Assembly: GCA_014238445.1 (NCBI GenBank)
Contig: JABABC010000123.1
Span: 1 to 9,600, forward strand
Length of the DNA: 9,600 nt
Source of the DNA: Coxiellaceae bacterium
GTDB taxonomy: Bacteria > Pseudomonadota > Gammaproteobacteria > Coxiellales > Coxiellaceae
Reading direction: 5' to 3'
Positions 1-6,654 of this stretch are shown piece after piece (positions within the stretch are counted from its first letter, which is position 1; every line of letters begins with the position of its first letter). The position numbers and the translations under genes were made by a program. The notes beneath the pieces are model-generated. The model searched no databases. It worked only from the letters and a program-made list of their open reading frames with translations, and had not been told where the DNA came from.

Positions 1-531
1 CTCTTAGACTCCTGGTGTGAAAAACATACCGGACGACCTTTTGATAACCATGGAGAATGGGCGGCATCTGGCAGCATTCATCCAGAACTACTAGAACACC
101 TATTAGAACACCCCTTCTTCAAAGCACCCCACCCCAAGAGTACCGGACGAGAAACATTCCACATAGAGTGGCTAACATCTATCATCAAAAAAATGCCACA
201 TCCCATCTCACCAAACGATGTACAAACAACACTGGTTGAACTCACTGCCCAAACCATTGCCGACAGCATCTTGAATCATCAGATCAACCCAACTACCATC
301 CGAGCCTGCGGGGGAGGAGCCAACAACCACTATCTTATCAAGCGACTCTCATCACTGTGCAAACAACACACCGTCATCACAACCAGCAGCATTGGCATAG
401 AGCCGGAATGGGTTGAAGCCTGTGCCTTTGCATGGCTTGCTCAACAAACCCTCCACAAAAAAACCATCGACTTAAACACCGTAACAGGGGCCACCCGACC
501 CAGCATACTCGGGGCTATTTATCCTGCATAA
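1..531 (+). CDS. anmK: Anhydro-N-acetylmuramic acid kinase, C-terminal part
   Basis: This is the last 176 codons of AnmK, cut off at the left edge of the window. The enzyme is a cytoplasmic sugar kinase of the ASKHA fold. It hydrolyses and phosphorylates 1,6-anhydro-MurNAc to MurNAc-6-phosphate during peptidoglycan recycling. The reading frame is open from base 1 to a TAA. Family blocks visible are the DxxG-type segment around FDNHGEWAASG, the PFFKAPHPKSTGRETF block (PKSTGRE is highly characteristic), and the nucleotide-binding glycine-rich CGGGANNHYL segment. The stretch IGIEPEWVEACAFAWLA and the ending TGATRPSILGAIYP are also typical. Its stop lies 11 bases from the stop of the converging DUF1460 gene, with no clear terminator hairpin between them. 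Recognition is by motif and I consider it firm. Only the 5' part is missing, because of the window border. Confidence 0.95.
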   Translation, partial: LLDSWCEKHTGRPFDNHGEWAASGSIHPELLEHLLEHPFFKAPHPKSTGRETFHIEWLTSIIKKMPHPISPNDVQTTLVELTAQTIADSILNHQINPTTIRACGGGANNHYLIKRLSSLCKQHTVITTSSIGIEPEWVEACAFAWLAQQTLHKKTIDLNTVTGATRPSILGAIYPA

Positions 532-542
532 ACAACCTAACA

Positions 543-1427
543 CTAGACCGAATGCACCACCTGATTAATCACGACACCCAACGGGGAAGAATGATCAGCG
601 CACGACTGCAAATAGGCTTCACATAACTCATCAATCACCTTACCCTTCACGCTCGACGCATGTCGAAATAACACTCGACCATGTTCATGAATCACAAAAC
701 CCAAATGCTGGACATGGGTAGCTGCAGTATTATGAGAACGAATAATCTGCATCACACTGCCCGACGGAATGGATGCCAGGACAGCCTGGCGATCATCATC
801 AGGCAATTGAAAGAGGTCGCTGCATGCTATGTAAGTCAACACACTCTCTTCTGAAGAAATAGAACGAGAGCGACAATACAAACTTTGCAATCTCTGCTCC
901 ACACCCTCAGGTAAGTGATCCTCTAAAAGACGAATCATCGCAATGGTTTTTGATTGATACCACGTAGCACGATCAATAATAACAGAGGAAGAATGCAACA
1001 GTAATGTCGACGCAGCACTCGCGCAATGCTTCGTGATATCAATAAGCCGTTCATGATTTTGAAATAGATGACACCAATCCAAACAAATGAAATGCGTTCG
1101 ATTAAAATAATCTATCGAATGGCCACCATAAGATATAAAAACTTTTTTTTCTATAAAAGCGGTCAATGACTCAGACCAAGCTAAAGCCAATACAGTCTCC
1201 ACATACGTCTGGCAATCAAAAGCATCAACGCGGTAAAGTGGGTATTGATCAAACTCACCTACAATGCCTTCACCCAATGCTGTTAGCTCATAAGGACAAT
1301 CACGAAAGAAAGACGAAAAATAATCCACCTTATCACCATCACAATCAGGCAAGGAATGATACAAATGATCAATAGCTTGCTCAGCTAAATGTTGGGCATT
1401 ACGTATACCCTCTAATGAAACAAACAT
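543..1427 (-). CDS. DUF1460 family protein (NlpC/P60-like peptidase fold)
   Basis: A 294-residue protein that matches the DUF1460 family (N-acetylmuramoyl-L-alanine amidase-like, NlpC/P60 fold). The best signature is YRVDAFDCQTYVETVLAL, whose Cys72 is the expected nucleophile. It is followed by an IDYFNRTHFICLDW segment and a C-terminal THVQHLGFVIHEHG block with His238 as the likely partner, then RHAS near residue 256. Known members act on cell-wall peptides, so a role in peptidoglycan turnover is plausible, but the substrate cannot be read from the sequence. I see no signal peptide. An in-frame TGA lies three codons before the ATG, so no longer start exists, and GAGGG sits just upstream as ribosome binding site. 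It starts 24 bases after the stop of the LuxR-like gene on the same strand, so the two probably form one operon. It ends in TAG. Confidence 0.8.
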   Translation of the reverse strand: MFVSLEGIRNAQHLAEQAIDHLYHSLPDCDGDKVDYFSSFFRDCPYELTALGEGIVGEFDQYPLYRVDAFDCQTYVETVLALAWSESLTAFIEKKVFISYGGHSIDYFNRTHFICLDWCHLFQNHERLIDITKHCASAASTLLLHSSSVIIDRATWYQSKTIAMIRLLEDHLPEGVEQRLQSLYCRSRSISSEESVLTYIACSDLFQLPDDDRQAVLASIPSGSVMQIIRSHNTAATHVQHLGFVIHEHGRVLFRHASSVKGKVIDELCEAYLQSCADHSSPLGVVINQVVHSV

Positions 1428-1451
1428 ACACCCTCATTCATAGATTTAAGA

Positions 1452-1838
1452 CTAAATCGTATCATCGATGCAAGACAGAAAATTGACTCGCATCATATAA
1501 GCAATTAAATCGGACTTCGTCATCAAATTAAATCTCATTTTGATATTTTTCACATAAAATTCAACCGTCCGATGCGATAAATGAAGGTTTTTAGCCGTCT
1601 TTACCAACGTACAACCATGCAACAAACAATACATACACTGAGCCTCACGGCAAGTCAAATAAGCATCCGGATTATCTGAGTCGAAGTAATAGCGCTTCTT
1701 ATGAAATAACACCCCATCTAATACGACCTCAGCGCTAGACTGAGTGCACGACGAATTCAGTGATGACACTGAAGCATCATCATCGACACTTGCTTCTCCA
1801 GACCGCACACGCTCAAGCACATCAGACCAGTTTTTCAT
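1452..1838 (-). CDS. Small LuxR-type helix-turn-helix transcriptional regulator
   Basis: A 128-residue DNA-binding protein. Residues about 58-118 form a GerE/LuxR-type HTH. It opens with YLTCREAQCMYCLLHG, continues with TLVKTAKNLHLSHRTVEFYV (the recognition helix is around residues 87-100), and closes with KNIKMRFNLMTKSDLIAYM. The first ~57 residues are Ser/Asp-rich, resemble neither a receiver nor an autoinducer-binding domain, and are too short to be either. It is therefore a stand-alone regulator whose signal is unknown. The start is supported by AAAGGAG (minus strand, bases 1847-1853) eight bases before the ATG. A consensus-like sigma70 promoter lies upstream. It heads an apparent operon with the DUF1460 gene and is divergent from the L,D-transpeptidase gene, which makes both neighbours candidate targets (inference). 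Confidence 0.85.
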   Translation of the reverse strand: MKNWSDVLERVRSGEASVDDDASVSSLNSSCTQSSAEVVLDGVLFHKKRYYFDSDNPDAYLTCREAQCMYCLLHGCTLVKTAKNLHLSHRTVEFYVKNIKMRFNLMTKSDLIAYMMRVNFLSCIDDTI

Positions 1839-1877
1839 CCCTCATACTCCTTTCGTTGATAATCCTGAATCAGCAAC

Positions 1878-1907
1878 TTACACCATAAAATAAGCCCTTA
1901 GGTGTAA
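1878..1907. repeat. 7-bp inverted repeat overlapping the predicted regulator transcription start
   Basis: TTACACC (1878-1884) and GGTGTAA (1901-1907) are perfect inverted copies separated by 16 bases, with centres 23 bp apart or about two helical turns. The right arm overlaps the predicted +1 of the LuxR-like gene and the left arm lies near +20. A further degenerate copy, AACACC, is at 1938-1943. This could be an operator or a leader hairpin. The evidence is position and symmetry only. Confidence 0.35.
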
Positions 1908-1908
1908 A

Positions 1909-1935
1909 ATTATAAAATAAATAAAACATTGTCAA
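1909..1935 (-). promoter_or_regulatory. Sigma70-type promoter for the luxR-like/DUF1460 unit
   Basis: On the minus strand, TTGACA (1930-1935) and TATAAT (1909-1914) both match the consensus perfectly. They are separated by 15 bases, shorter than the optimal 17. Transcription would start near base 1902, leaving about 63 bases of untranslated leader before the regulator ATG. The region is very AT-rich, so a chance TATAAT is not unlikely, but the pair of full matches is notable. Confidence 0.5.
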
Positions 1936-1956
1936 ACAACACCTTAGTAGAAAATC

Positions 1957-1986
1957 GTGTCAAGAAAAAAATGAAAAAATTAAAAT
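1957..1986 (+). promoter_or_regulatory. Possible promoter of the L,D-transpeptidase gene
   Basis: GTGTCA (1957-1962, four of six matches to TTGACA) is followed after 18 bases by TAAAAT (1981-1986, five of six matches to TATAAT). The start would be near 1993, about 40 bases before the chosen ATG. The stretch is A-rich and other -10-like hexamers occur, so this is a weak call. Confidence 0.25.
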
Positions 1987-2020
1987 GATTTTTTTTTGTA
2001 CTACTATTAGACCACTAGAG

Positions 2021-2026
2021 AAAGGA
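2021..2026 (+). promoter_or_regulatory. Ribosome binding site that fixes the L,D-transpeptidase start
   Basis: AAAGGA stands six bases before the ATG at 2033. The earlier in-frame ATG at 1985 follows an A/T tract without a binding site and would place hydrophilic residues before the signal peptide. The site therefore selects the downstream start. Confidence 0.6.
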
Positions 2027-2032
2027 CAGATC

Positions 2033-3205
2033 ATGCATATACAAAAAATGATACAAGGAATACTCATCATAATTGCGTCAAGCGCGCTGATTGGGTGTAG
2101 CCACACACCCAGCAGGCATTCAAGCTATGATTACAACAGCCAAAATGAAACAGCAAACAGAATCGCAAAACAAATTCCAAAATACCAGTCACTGCAAAAT
2201 AAAGCATGGCCCGTCATTTACACTGAAACTACGATTAAACCCAATGACAGCCACCCAAATGTGAGTGACATTCGGCAACGCCTAATAATCCTCGGCGACC
2301 TCAACACGTCATTATTCAATCAAGGTAATACTTATGACAACAGAATGGAACAAGGCATCAGACAATTTCAATGGCGACACGGCATTCAACAAACAGGAAA
2401 CATTGACAAGAAAACACTGCAAGCATTAAATATGTCTCCGAGAGAAAAAACAGACTTATTGATCACGAGCATGCATAAATGGTCACAGTTCAGTGATGTC
2501 AACAACCCTGAATACATACTGGTTAATATTCCAGAATATCGTCTTCACGTTATGAAAAATGGTCGGGAACAACTGTCCATGAAAGTCATCACCGGAACTC
2601 AGAAAAACCCCACACCAGAAGTCAACTCAAACATCACCACAATAGTTTTCAACCCAACATGGAATGTTCCTGAAAGCATTATTAGTAATGAGATTGCGGG
2701 ATTCATGCAGAAGGATCCAGGATATTTAGCAAAGAACAACATTTCCATCTACAAACATTGGAATAATCAAACCACAAAAGTTAATCCGGAAAACATAGAC
2801 TGGACTGTCATTGAAACTGAAGGAACAAAACTGCGATTCACTCAGTCCTCAGGGGATCACAATGTTCTAGGGAAGGTAAAATTCCTATTTTATAACCCGC
2901 ATGATATCTATCTTCATGACACTCAGAATAAAAGTTTATTTAGAACAACCAAACGAACGTACAGCCATGGGTGTATTAGGGTAGAAAATCCACTGGTTTT
3001 AGCTCAATATCTGCTAAACAATAACCGAAAAAGTGAACTTGACGCAGAATATGAAACAAGCGCCCTTAGAAAAACAAAATATGTCAACCTATCTCAAAAA
3101 ATGCCGATACACATCACTTATATCGTTGCATGGGTTGATGAATACGGCAATACTCATTTCAGAAATAATGTTTACAATAAATCGTTACTGTATAAGAGCT
3201 CTTAA
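2033..3205 (+). CDS. Lipoprotein L,D-transpeptidase (YkuD domain, YcbB/LdtD-like)
   Basis: A 390-residue enzyme expected to make 3-3 (or related) crosslinks in peptidoglycan from the periplasmic side. The N-terminus is a lipoprotein signal: MHIQKM, a hydrophobic core, then the lipobox LIGC with Cys22. Ser at +2 suggests the outer membrane. A peptidoglycan-binding-1 type domain follows at about residues 76-134 (VSDIRQRL, IRQFQWRHGIQQTG, TLQALN). The YkuD catalytic domain spans about 160-330, with FNPTWNVPESI, NVLGKVKFLFYNPHDIYLHDT (His295) and the signature SHGCIRVENP (Cys314 nucleophile, Arg316). These blocks match the YcbB/LdtD branch, but the protein is much shorter than E. coli LdtD (about 615 residues), lacking its large N-terminal region. 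The usual RQxPGxxNALG is diverged to RFTQSSGDHNVLG. The start at 2033 is preferred over 1985 because of the ribosome binding site. It is divergent from the LuxR-like regulator. The pilin gene starts 69 bases after its stop. Confidence 0.9.
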   Translation: MHIQKMIQGILIIIASSALIGCSHTPSRHSSYDYNSQNETANRIAKQIPKYQSLQNKAWPVIYTETTIKPNDSHPNVSDIRQRLIILGDLNTSLFNQGNTYDNRMEQGIRQFQWRHGIQQTGNIDKKTLQALNMSPREKTDLLITSMHKWSQFSDVNNPEYILVNIPEYRLHVMKNGREQLSMKVITGTQKNPTPEVNSNITTIVFNPTWNVPESIISNEIAGFMQKDPGYLAKNNISIYKHWNNQTTKVNPENIDWTVIETEGTKLRFTQSSGDHNVLGKVKFLFYNPHDIYLHDTQNKSLFRTTKRTYSHGCIRVENPLVLAQYLLNNNRKSELDAEYETSALRKTKYVNLSQKMPIHITYIVAWVDEYGNTHFRNNVYNKSLLYKSS

Positions 3206-3274
3206 AACACCGTATTGCCCAAGCATCACAGCCAACTCATAATGGAAACTCAATTTCAATGTAAAATAATGATT

Positions 3275-3691
3275 ATGGCAACCATTAAAGATAAAAAACA
3301 TAAAGAGCAAGGCTTTACACTCGTAGAACTTATGATTGTTATAGCCATCATTGGCATACTCATGGGAGCAGGTATTCCGTCATACAACAAATACATAAAG
3401 AAAGCGCACTACTCAGAAATAGTCCAATCCGTAGTGCCATTTAAGATTCAAATAGAAGAGTGCCTTCAACTGTATGGCAACATGAATAGCTGCGACATTA
3501 AAAGAACTCATACTATTAATAAAAAACTTATCAACACCATCACTATATCTGAAAATGGTGAAATTAAGGTAACTCCCAATAACGAATATGGGATTACAGA
3601 AAATGACACCTATGTACTCACCCCCACAGAAACTCCCGGGGGCATTCAGTGGAAAAAATCCGGGGGTGGCGTTAACCATGGTTACGCTTAA
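3275..3691 (+). CDS. Type IV prepilin (major-pilin-like)
   Basis: The prepilin motif EQG|FTLVELMIVIAIIGIL is unmistakable. Processing after Gly13 would give a 125-residue mature pilin with N-terminal Phe1 (to be N-methylated) and Glu5, followed by the hydrophobic assembly helix. The chosen start gives a 13-residue basic leader. In-frame ATGs at 3269, 3242 and 3215 would give longer leaders, and none has a good ribosome binding site, so the start is uncertain. Mature Cys50 and Cys60 lie in IEECLQLYGNMNSC and could form a disulfide. The C-terminus ends IQWKKSGGGVNHGYA, where many related pilins carry cysteines (SGGC...GxC), so the C-terminal loop seems to lack its usual disulfide. The gene overlaps the pilB start by 14 bases. 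It corresponds in position to pilA/ppdD of other gammaproteobacteria, but I cannot tell whether it is the major subunit. Confidence 0.9.
   Translation: MATIKDKKHKEQGFTLVELMIVIAIIGILMGAGIPSYNKYIKKAHYSEIVQSVVPFKIQIEECLQLYGNMNSCDIKRTHTINKKLINTITISENGEIKVTPNNEYGITENDTYVLTPTETPGGIQWKKSGGGVNHGYA
3662..3669 (+). promoter_or_regulatory. Ribosome binding site of pilB inside the pilin gene
   Basis: GGGGGTGG lies eight bases before the pilB ATG at 3678, inside the last codons of the pilin gene (the SGGGV residues). It is the only G-rich stretch nearby. It decides the start at 3678 over the in-frame ATG at 3588, which would overlap the pilin gene by about 100 bases and add 30 residues unlike the family. 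It implies translational coupling of pilin and pilB. Confidence 0.5.
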
Positions 3692-5339
3692 CCCTCACAC
3701 CGTACACAATCATAATATAAAAACATTAGAAATACTTTGTAACGAAAATAAAATTAACCAGGCCGACAAAATCAGCCTACTTGAATCTCCATTGATCGAC
3801 AAAAAAGATATTACAATAGCGCTGATAGAGCAGTATCACATAGATCCTAAGAGTATTGGTCAGTCACTTTCAAAGCACACATCACTCCCCTTTTATGAAA
3901 TGATTGATGAAACAATAACAACCAATAATACCCAGACACTTCCTGACAACCTGACTTATAATGAGTTTATACTACCCACACATCAACACGCCAACTCCAT
4001 TACCGTGATATGTTACTCGCTCCACCAAATTGCAATCATCAAGACATTTGAAAAAATACACCGAAAGAATATTATCATCTTACTCAGTACACACAACTCC
4101 ATCATTACTGTTATTAATCACTTAATCTCAACTAAACTGTACGCTTCATTTACACGAGAAAATATAAATCAAGGTTACAGCATTATTGAATTACTCAACC
4201 ACATTATTACAGATGCCATCATCAGGTCTTCATCAGACATTCATATTCACCCAGACAACCTCAACATTATCATTCGATTTCGAATTGATGGCACTCTCAG
4301 GGAAATCACTCAATTATCAATCAAGCACTTATGCAGCATTATCAGCCGACTTAAAATTCTATCAAACTTGAATATCAGCGAAACAAGACGACCACAAGAT
4401 GGTCGATTTCGATTCACTTCTCGACATGAACATGTCAGAGACTGTCGGTTGAGCATTTGCCCTAGTTTGCATGGTGAAAAAGCAGTTATAAGACTATTAA
4501 ATTCAGAACAAGCTGCACTTCCACTCAATAACCTTTATCTTAGCAAAGATCATACCCGTCGAATTCAACAGGCAATTAATAAACCTCAAGGTCTAATTCT
4601 TATCACGGGACCGACCTGAAGTGGAAAAACACAGACTCTTTACACACTGATAAAACAACTTGATAACACCAGTAAAAATATCATTACAATAGAAAATCCT
4701 ATTGAAATAACCATGAAGAACATACATCAAATCAATATTGCACATGAAATTAATTTAACATTTTATGAAGCACTAAAAACTACTTTGAGACAGGACCCAG
4801 ATATTATTATGATTGGTGAAATTCGAGATAAAGAGACTGCCTCTATGGCCATTCAAGCCTCTCAAACTGGACACCTTGTGCTCTCCACATTACATGCTAA
4901 CACCGCAATGGAATCAATAACTCGACTCATTAATATGGGGATTGAACCATACAATTTATCGAGCTCATTATCTCTGATCATTGCACAACGATTAGTTAAA
5001 AAACTGTGTGTTGCATGTCGTAATTCAAACATCACTCGAAGAGATAGACAAAATAATTCAATAAAAAACTCCAACGACAAACCTGAATTACCCCAGTGCC
5101 ACTACTGCACCAATGGATATGTAGGCCGCCTACCTATTCTCGAAATACTATCAGCTACAGAAGAAGTGAAAAAAATACTACTTAAAAAAGAACCACATGA
5201 GGCACTGCATATTTTCTTCCAAAGACACAATATTCCCACACTCTGGGATTCTGTAAATGAAAAAATCAACGCCAATCTCACCTCTCTTGATGAAGCATTA
5301 ACATCGATACCAAAGCACCTTCATGAGGAAACACTATGA
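3678..5339 (+). pseudogene. pilB: Type IV pilus extension ATPase PilB, interrupted by in-frame TGA
   Basis: A PilB/GspE-family secretion ATPase, cytoplasmic motor for pilus extension, 553 residues if the internal stop is ignored (close to the usual ~565). In order: an N-terminal GspE-N-like region (KKDITIALIEQY...SLPFYEM, about 50-80); an N2 region with SSDIHIHPD and RFRIDGTLRE near 190-220; RRPQDGRFRF; Walker A at 311-318, read as GPT-stop-SGKT; an Asp box TIENPIE (337-343), usually TxEDPVE; Walker B DIIMIGE (375-381); a His box LVLSTLHAN (400-408); and a zinc tetracysteine (Cys444, 447, 474, 477) before GYVGR. The TGA at 4617-4619 is one base change from GGA glycine. It leaves a 313-residue fragment (3678-4616), while the next in-frame ATG (4713) gives a 208-residue piece without the P-loop. 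Neither could be an active ATPase. All other codons are open, so the lesion is recent, recoded or a sequencing error. The stop overlaps the pilC ATG (ATGA). Confidence 0.9.
4617..4619 (+). other. In-frame TGA at the Walker A glycine of pilB
   Basis: The codons read Gly-Pro-Thr-TGA-Ser-Gly-Lys-Thr, where the family has GPTGSGKT. A single G to T change from GGA would produce it. I see no obvious bacterial SECIS-type hairpin just downstream, and glycine rather than cysteine/selenocysteine belongs here, so selenocysteine insertion is not supported. pilB itself ends in TGA and tryptophan is encoded by TGG throughout, which argues against a general reassignment of TGA. Confidence 0.9.
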
Positions 5340-6538
5340 TTAACATTGGCATCAAATACACTTACCTAGATAAAACAGGATCACCTATCACTTCAAAAAA
5401 ACCCCTGTCAGAACACAAACATCAAATGAGAGTATTTAGAGATCAGTCATCTACATTATTACAATATTCTATAATATTATACATGACATCTTTTCATGAA
5501 AAGAAATATAAAAAAAATTTCACCTTATTCTTCACGCAACAAATTTCAACACTTATAGATTCAAAGATTCCTGTTTTACAGGCACTTATTATCATTCAGT
5601 CACAAAATCACCCACAGTCATTCAAAACACTACTTAATGTAATTATAAGCGATCTTCACAATGGGCAACCTTTCAGTCAATCGTTATCCTCACACCCTCG
5701 TTTTTTTAACACCTTATACTGTGCAACAATAGAAGCCGGGGAATCATCTAACTCGCTAACCGAATCCTTTCATTTACTACTCTCTCAATTACGCATAAAA
5801 AAACAACTATCTGAAAAAGTTCGACAATCACTTCGCTACCCGATCTTCATGCTTTCCTGTTCATTGACAATCAGTTACCTTTTAATTACAACAGTACTCC
5901 CAAAATTCACTGATCTTTTTAACTCATTTAATCAAGATATCCCTCAATTTAGCCTATGGGTTATGATGATTTCAAAAGGAGCTAGCGCCTCTCTTCCCTT
6001 CATTTTAATCATTACCAGCATGCTCATCACCCTGATTGCAATCGGGTATAAAAAAAGTGGTCGATTTCGAAAACAACTCATGTTATTTGTTACCTCTCTC
6101 CCCCTCTTAAAACGCATCATTCCTTTGAAACAAGAGTCATTATTATTAATTATACTTGGGCATTTATTGTCGCGAAAAATCGACCTTTATCATGCGCTTA
6201 TTATTTGCCTGCATTCAACAAACAGTGATGCAGTACGTCAAAAAATAATTGAGACTACAAACCTCATACACCAAGGAAAATCACTTTCAGAATCACTACG
6301 TTTATCTAAATTATTCACACACCAAACCGTTCTAATGATAGATGCCTCAAGTCAGTCAACCTCACAATCTCAACTACTTTGCGATATTGGGCTTCGGATG
6401 CAAAATGAATTTATCAACATCATAGAAAATTATCAACGCATGATAGAACCTATTGTGATACTGGGTTTATCAGTTATTATTGGGTCTGTAATTATGGCTA
6501 TATACCTGCCTTTATTTAACATGGGCAATATTGTATAA
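5336..6538 (+). CDS. pilC: Type IV pilus inner-membrane platform protein PilC
   Basis: A 400-residue polytopic protein of the GspF/PilC family, which sits in the inner membrane and links the PilB motor to pilin extraction. Length is normal for PilC. The first GspF domain runs from about residue 62 (FTLFFTQQISTLIDSKIPVLQAL) through IEAGESSNSL (132-141) and LRYPIFML. Membrane segments are at about 169-189, 219-238 and 371-393. The second domain starts near 263 (LLIILGHLLSRKIDLYHAL) and ends with the characteristic PLFNMGNIV. In the second repeat the usual GEESGxLDxML-like stretch is diverged to DASSQSTSQSQLL (336-348). The start is supported by TGAGGA (5324-5329), six bases before the ATG, and by the ATGA overlap with pilB. 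Unlike pilB the frame is intact. Codons are strongly AT-rich. No pilD follows. Confidence 0.92.
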   Translation: MINIGIKYTYLDKTGSPITSKKPLSEHKHQMRVFRDQSSTLLQYSIILYMTSFHEKKYKKNFTLFFTQQISTLIDSKIPVLQALIIIQSQNHPQSFKTLLNVIISDLHNGQPFSQSLSSHPRFFNTLYCATIEAGESSNSLTESFHLLLSQLRIKKQLSEKVRQSLRYPIFMLSCSLTISYLLITTVLPKFTDLFNSFNQDIPQFSLWVMMISKGASASLPFILIITSMLITLIAIGYKKSGRFRKQLMLFVTSLPLLKRIIPLKQESLLLIILGHLLSRKIDLYHALIICLHSTNSDAVRQKIIETTNLIHQGKSLSESLRLSKLFTHQTVLMIDASSQSTSQSQLLCDIGLRMQNEFINIIENYQRMIEPIVILGLSVIIGSVIMAIYLPLFNMGNIV

Positions 6539-6555
6539 GTTCCTCTCAATGGTTA

Positions 6556-6583
6556 TTGATATAATTCATACATTTACTATAAT
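6556..6583 (+). promoter_or_regulatory. Strong sigma70 promoter of coaE
   Basis: TTGATA (6556-6561, five of six) and TATAAT (6578-6583, six of six) are separated by 16 bases. Transcription would start near 6590, about 65 bases before the coaE ATG. This separates the essential coaE gene from the pilus operon upstream, in the 116-base gap where pilD is often found in other genomes. Confidence 0.6.
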
Positions 6584-6654
6584 AGAATTATTGCTATTGC
6601 CTAATCCGTCACCGAAGCATCGTAGTATAAATAACATTAAAATAGAGAGTCGCT

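Noticed and set aside
1985..2032. Upstream start of the L,D-transpeptidase at 1985
   Set aside because: It has no ribosome binding site and would put a non-signal sequence before the lipoprotein signal, whereas AAAGGA precedes the ATG at 2033.
3243..3257. Possible sigma54 promoter before the pilin gene (TGG...TTTC)
   Set aside because: The essential GC at -12 is TC here, and the start would fall only a few bases before the pilin ATG.
4617..4660. Selenocysteine insertion at the pilB TGA
   Set aside because: The family residue is glycine, not cysteine, and no SECIS-like hairpin is visible just after the TGA.
4617..5339. General reassignment of TGA to glycine or tryptophan
   Set aside because: pilB ends in a TGA that overlaps the pilC start in the classic ATGA form, tryptophans are TGG, and no other recognised gene has an internal TGA.
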